From positions 1 through 25,565 of the forward strand of contig JASCIV010000301.1 of NCBI GenBank assembly GCA_030374735.1: DNA of 25,565 bases, written 5' to 3'. Each line of letters begins with the position of its first letter. The first letter of the stretch is position 1. Positions 24,501-25,565 of this stretch are shown here, piece by piece. The stretch is from Gracilaria caudata. Lineage: Eukaryota; Rhodophyta; Florideophyceae; Gracilariales; Gracilariaceae. The notes beneath the pieces were generated by a model, which was not told where the DNA came from, did not search any database, and saw nothing but the letters and a program-made list of their open reading frames with translations. A program made the position numbers and the translations under genes.

Positions 24501-25326
24501 TGTTGATGAGCGATAAATTGGCGCTCCCATCGTGCGGAAGATGAGGTTGAATGTGAGAGGTGTCGGGCATGGGATACGGCATATTGTGCAGCTTGGGTTG
24601 CACTTGCTTTGGTTGCGGCGGCGGCGACGGCTTGGGCAGTTGCGGCGTTTGCAGTTGAAGCGGCGTAGACGAAATGGATGGATGGGGCACGTTTTGGGGG
24701 TGGTGGTGGTGGTGCGGAAAGTGCGGAACAGAATGAGAAGCAGAAAGGTGAGCATGCTCACGGTCGAAGGATGGCACGGCGGACATGACATGTTGCGACG
24801 CGGTGTCAACCAAGGTATGCGAGCCCTGCACGGAGGGGAAGGTGTTGGGTTCAAAGTAGTGTACATGTTGTTGCGAGTGGTGGTGCGGTTGAGGCAGCGG
24901 CGGCGCATGCAATGCACGCTGTGACACATTGAGCTGGTGGTGCGCGTGCACATGCGCGTACGACGGCTCGGCCAGCACGAGCGAGTGCGGGTACAACTCG
25001 GGCTGCGGCTGAGGCGGTTGTGGCGGCGGTGGTTGGTCGTGCTGCTGCTGCAGCAGGTGCGGGTCGTGGTGGATGGGGGCGAAGGGCTGCTGCTGCTGCT
25101 GCTGCGGGTGGTGGAAGTGAAGCGGGGGATGCAGCGGGGCATTTGGCGGCGGCGCAGCGGAGGGGAAGAAGGGGTTGTGAGACTGGACAGGCATGGTTGG
25201 CGGCGGAAGACGACAGGACGACGACGGAGACGAAGAGAGCGGCGCAGGGGCGTGGGCAATGCGGGAGCGCGCACGAAGCTGGTGAGGCAACGGAAGGCGT
25301 GGCGCGAAGTGCAGGGTGACGGCCAT
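21514..25326 (-). CDS. OGT: O-GlcNAc transferase, SECRET AGENT/OGT type
   Basis: Transfers GlcNAc from UDP-GlcNAc to Ser/Thr of nuclear and cytosolic proteins. The first ATG (25326; G at -3, G at +4) gives 1270 residues. A second good start lies at 25194 (MPVQSHNPFF). Residues about 45-415 are a disordered His/Pro/Gln-rich region. About 423-680 hold roughly seven TPRs (for example PDAWNNLGNAMRARGAIFDA). About 690-775 form a Ser-rich insertion. The GT41 catalytic domain spans about 845-1230. It shows GYVSSDYNNHPYSHL with the conserved His after NN, NCNGYTKGARTELFALRPAP, NQLYK with the UDP-contacting Lys, and CNAHTTGTDVLW. NGYTKGAR/FALRPAPIQ separates it from SPINDLY O-fucosyltransferases. The two catalytic lobes are joined by a short linker, without the intervening domain of animal OGT. 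The C-terminal end has no extra domain. Confidence 0.96.
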   Translation of the reverse strand: MAVTLHFAPRLPLPHQLRARSRIAHAPAPLSSSPSSSCRLPPPTMPVQSHNPFFPSAAPPPNAPLHPPLHFHHPQQQQQQPFAPIHHDPHLLQQQHDQPPPPQPPQPQPELYPHSLVLAEPSYAHVHAHHQLNVSQRALHAPPLPQPHHHSQQHVHYFEPNTFPSVQGSHTLVDTASQHVMSAVPSFDREHAHLSASHSVPHFPHHHHHPQNVPHPSISSTPLQLQTPQLPKPSPPPQPKQVQPKLHNMPYPMPDTSHIQPHLPHDGSANLSLINTLPAPDSFQHQPQSVLHQQFPNPPDDHTTQELLFPNSFVSKSSTNAQPSPNMFAVPSFRISSTPDHYVAQPSAQDALATPQPFASMSLLPTPLLLAPPQQPLGQTSAQHLDPSQDLTMQPIVPNAQVSSAAPPMAMQEMLAPLQFTVPVDTLESCLAVGRACQNAGYLNLAADVYRACVVLCPESAEARAAFTSAMYSQGIYDPNLSEFTALEFGAILAEDIFNNVGNTLRNFNRIQEAEMAYRAALSISPRHPDAWNNLGNAMRARGAIFDAMHCYNAALACQPGFPAAHCNLAGLLRDQGKPQEAESHYRAALMGNPNLAEAAAGLGTALRDMGRTDEAIPFYIRAVTLQPEAADHHANLANTYKDLNKIEESVASYKAALSLQPDLPDAFCNMVHSLSVICDWSDRTQNFATLLAIIDKQLVAMMRNPGTPTCLQHTLMGALSNSTPQLVDACGSRSEREGSLSTSTLKEENSDRLARRKYVHHPSSPAVFRKSQLTSKFAKFITSSPSVVSPVLITGLPSVQPFHALIYPLSPEKFKALSAAYASRAESVVAGIPPVTQQWVLPRGPKARLKVGYVSSDYNNHPYSHLTQSIYGLHGKGTSVECYCYALTPPDNSHWRRRIEREAEHFLDISGLSAKQSAEAIANDGIHVLVNCNGYTKGARTELFALRPAPIQVSFMGFPGTLGAHYIEYFITDVVTSPPSLASRMHSEALLYHPHSYFVNDHKQTSFPGPSAYPSGPLTRARYGLPEDCFLFLMHNQLYKLSPDTFDVWARILKRVPNSKIWLLRFPPTAEQRIRNEALARGLGHDRLIFTDVAGKEEHVARAGLGDLFLDTPTCNAHTTGTDVLWSGVPMITCPGSLFASRVAASLLTAAGFPELVAPDMNAYEDLAVELATNRPRLAAIRAKLEASRYTNALFDTERWVRNVEGLYWQAWRNYEQGNGPTHIHGRDVFDGSTMLTRPVAVEGMHTGANSSRSESLLRERIYNPALVA
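25087..25104. repeat. CTG/CAG trinucleotide tract in OGT
   Basis: Six CTG units on the plus strand encode six consecutive Gln on the minus strand, in the disordered N terminus of OGT. A related GGT tract at about 24696-24714 encodes five His. Both are candidates for length polymorphism. Confidence 0.85.
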
Positions 25327-25565
25327 AGCAAGCGCGCTCAAGGGCCGAGCGGGGAGCGCAATTGGGGGCGGTCAGGACGGATCCATGGAAGACGTGTGTG
25401 GCGGGGGATGAGGTGAGATGCGTTAGAAGACGGAGCACTCGTCGCGACGCGAAGCGATGCGACGGGCGATGAGACGGGCGAAGAGTGCGCGCGCGAGCGG
25501 GTACGGTTGCGGAGGGAGGAGGGAATGTGGAGAGCGAGCGAGCGCGCACAGCGAAGGCGGGGGGG
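25327..25565. other. GC-rich region upstream of OGT
   Basis: The last 240 bases are strongly G-rich on the plus strand with many CG dinucleotides and GAG/GCG runs. This fits an OGT promoter or 5' leader, or a GC-rich coding edge of a neighbour outside the window. No separate gene can be supported here. Confidence 0.4.

Noticed and set aside
24153..25331. Open frame of about 390 codons antisense-frame to the OGT N terminus
   Set aside because: It is the shifted reading of the His/Pro/Gln repeat region (Arg, Cys and Thr runs). The OGT frame is supported by conserved domains downstream.
1..25565. CRISPR array, operon or bacterial defence island
   Set aside because: No regularly spaced repeats exist, and the proteins are eukaryotic endomembrane, nucleolar and mitochondrial factors with individual promoters.

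Overview
This is nuclear DNA from a eukaryote with a compact, intron-poor genome. Six proteins with recognisable eukaryote-specific families each read through as one uninterrupted exon: exocyst Sec3, Pescadillo, ERO1, VPS41, nuclear-encoded COX11 and a SECRET AGENT-type O-GlcNAc transferase. Base composition is balanced in most of the window and becomes GC-rich at the right end. Large single-exon genes, a short-linker OGT and a full endomembrane set fit a red alga well. That assignment is an inference from gene style, not from a diagnostic marker.

Layout from left to right. 1-1564: AT-rich intergenic DNA with two near-perfect hairpins and a possible decayed reading frame. 1565-2665 (-): unrecognised 366-residue protein. 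2666-4277: intergenic DNA ending in the Sec3 leader. 4278-7580 (+): exocyst Sec3. 7581-8784: convergent spacer with no convincing gene. 8785-10809 (-): Pescadillo, whose start codon lies inside the end of a small membrane-protein ORF (10769-10978, -). 11642-12856 (+): unrecognised helical protein. 13130-14641 (-): ERO1 with a C-terminal membrane anchor and a dilysine tail. 14642-15274: divergent promoter region with nested hairpins and two G-box-like sites. 15275-18076 (+): VPS41 ending before its RING finger. 18164-18991 (-): COX11. 18992-21513: repeat-rich spacer. 21514-25326 (-): O-GlcNAc transferase with a very long His/Pro/Gln-rich N terminus. 25327-25565: GC-rich upstream DNA.

The genes do not form one pathway. 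Several serve the secretory and endolysosomal system (Sec3 tethering at the plasma membrane, ERO1 disulfide formation in the ER, VPS41 in HOPS). The others serve ribosome biogenesis (Pescadillo), cytochrome oxidase assembly (COX11) and nucleocytoplasmic glycosylation (OGT). Neighbours are mostly arranged as divergent or convergent pairs.

I found no clear new multi-gene system. The observations most worth checking are the small ORF overlapping Pescadillo with no ATG in any frame between the two starts, the KKXX-tailed ERO1, the RING-less VPS41, and the cluster of inverted repeats at 19521-20234. Where a longer open frame begins at a GTG or TTG, I use the first ATG, because these are eukaryotic nuclear genes.
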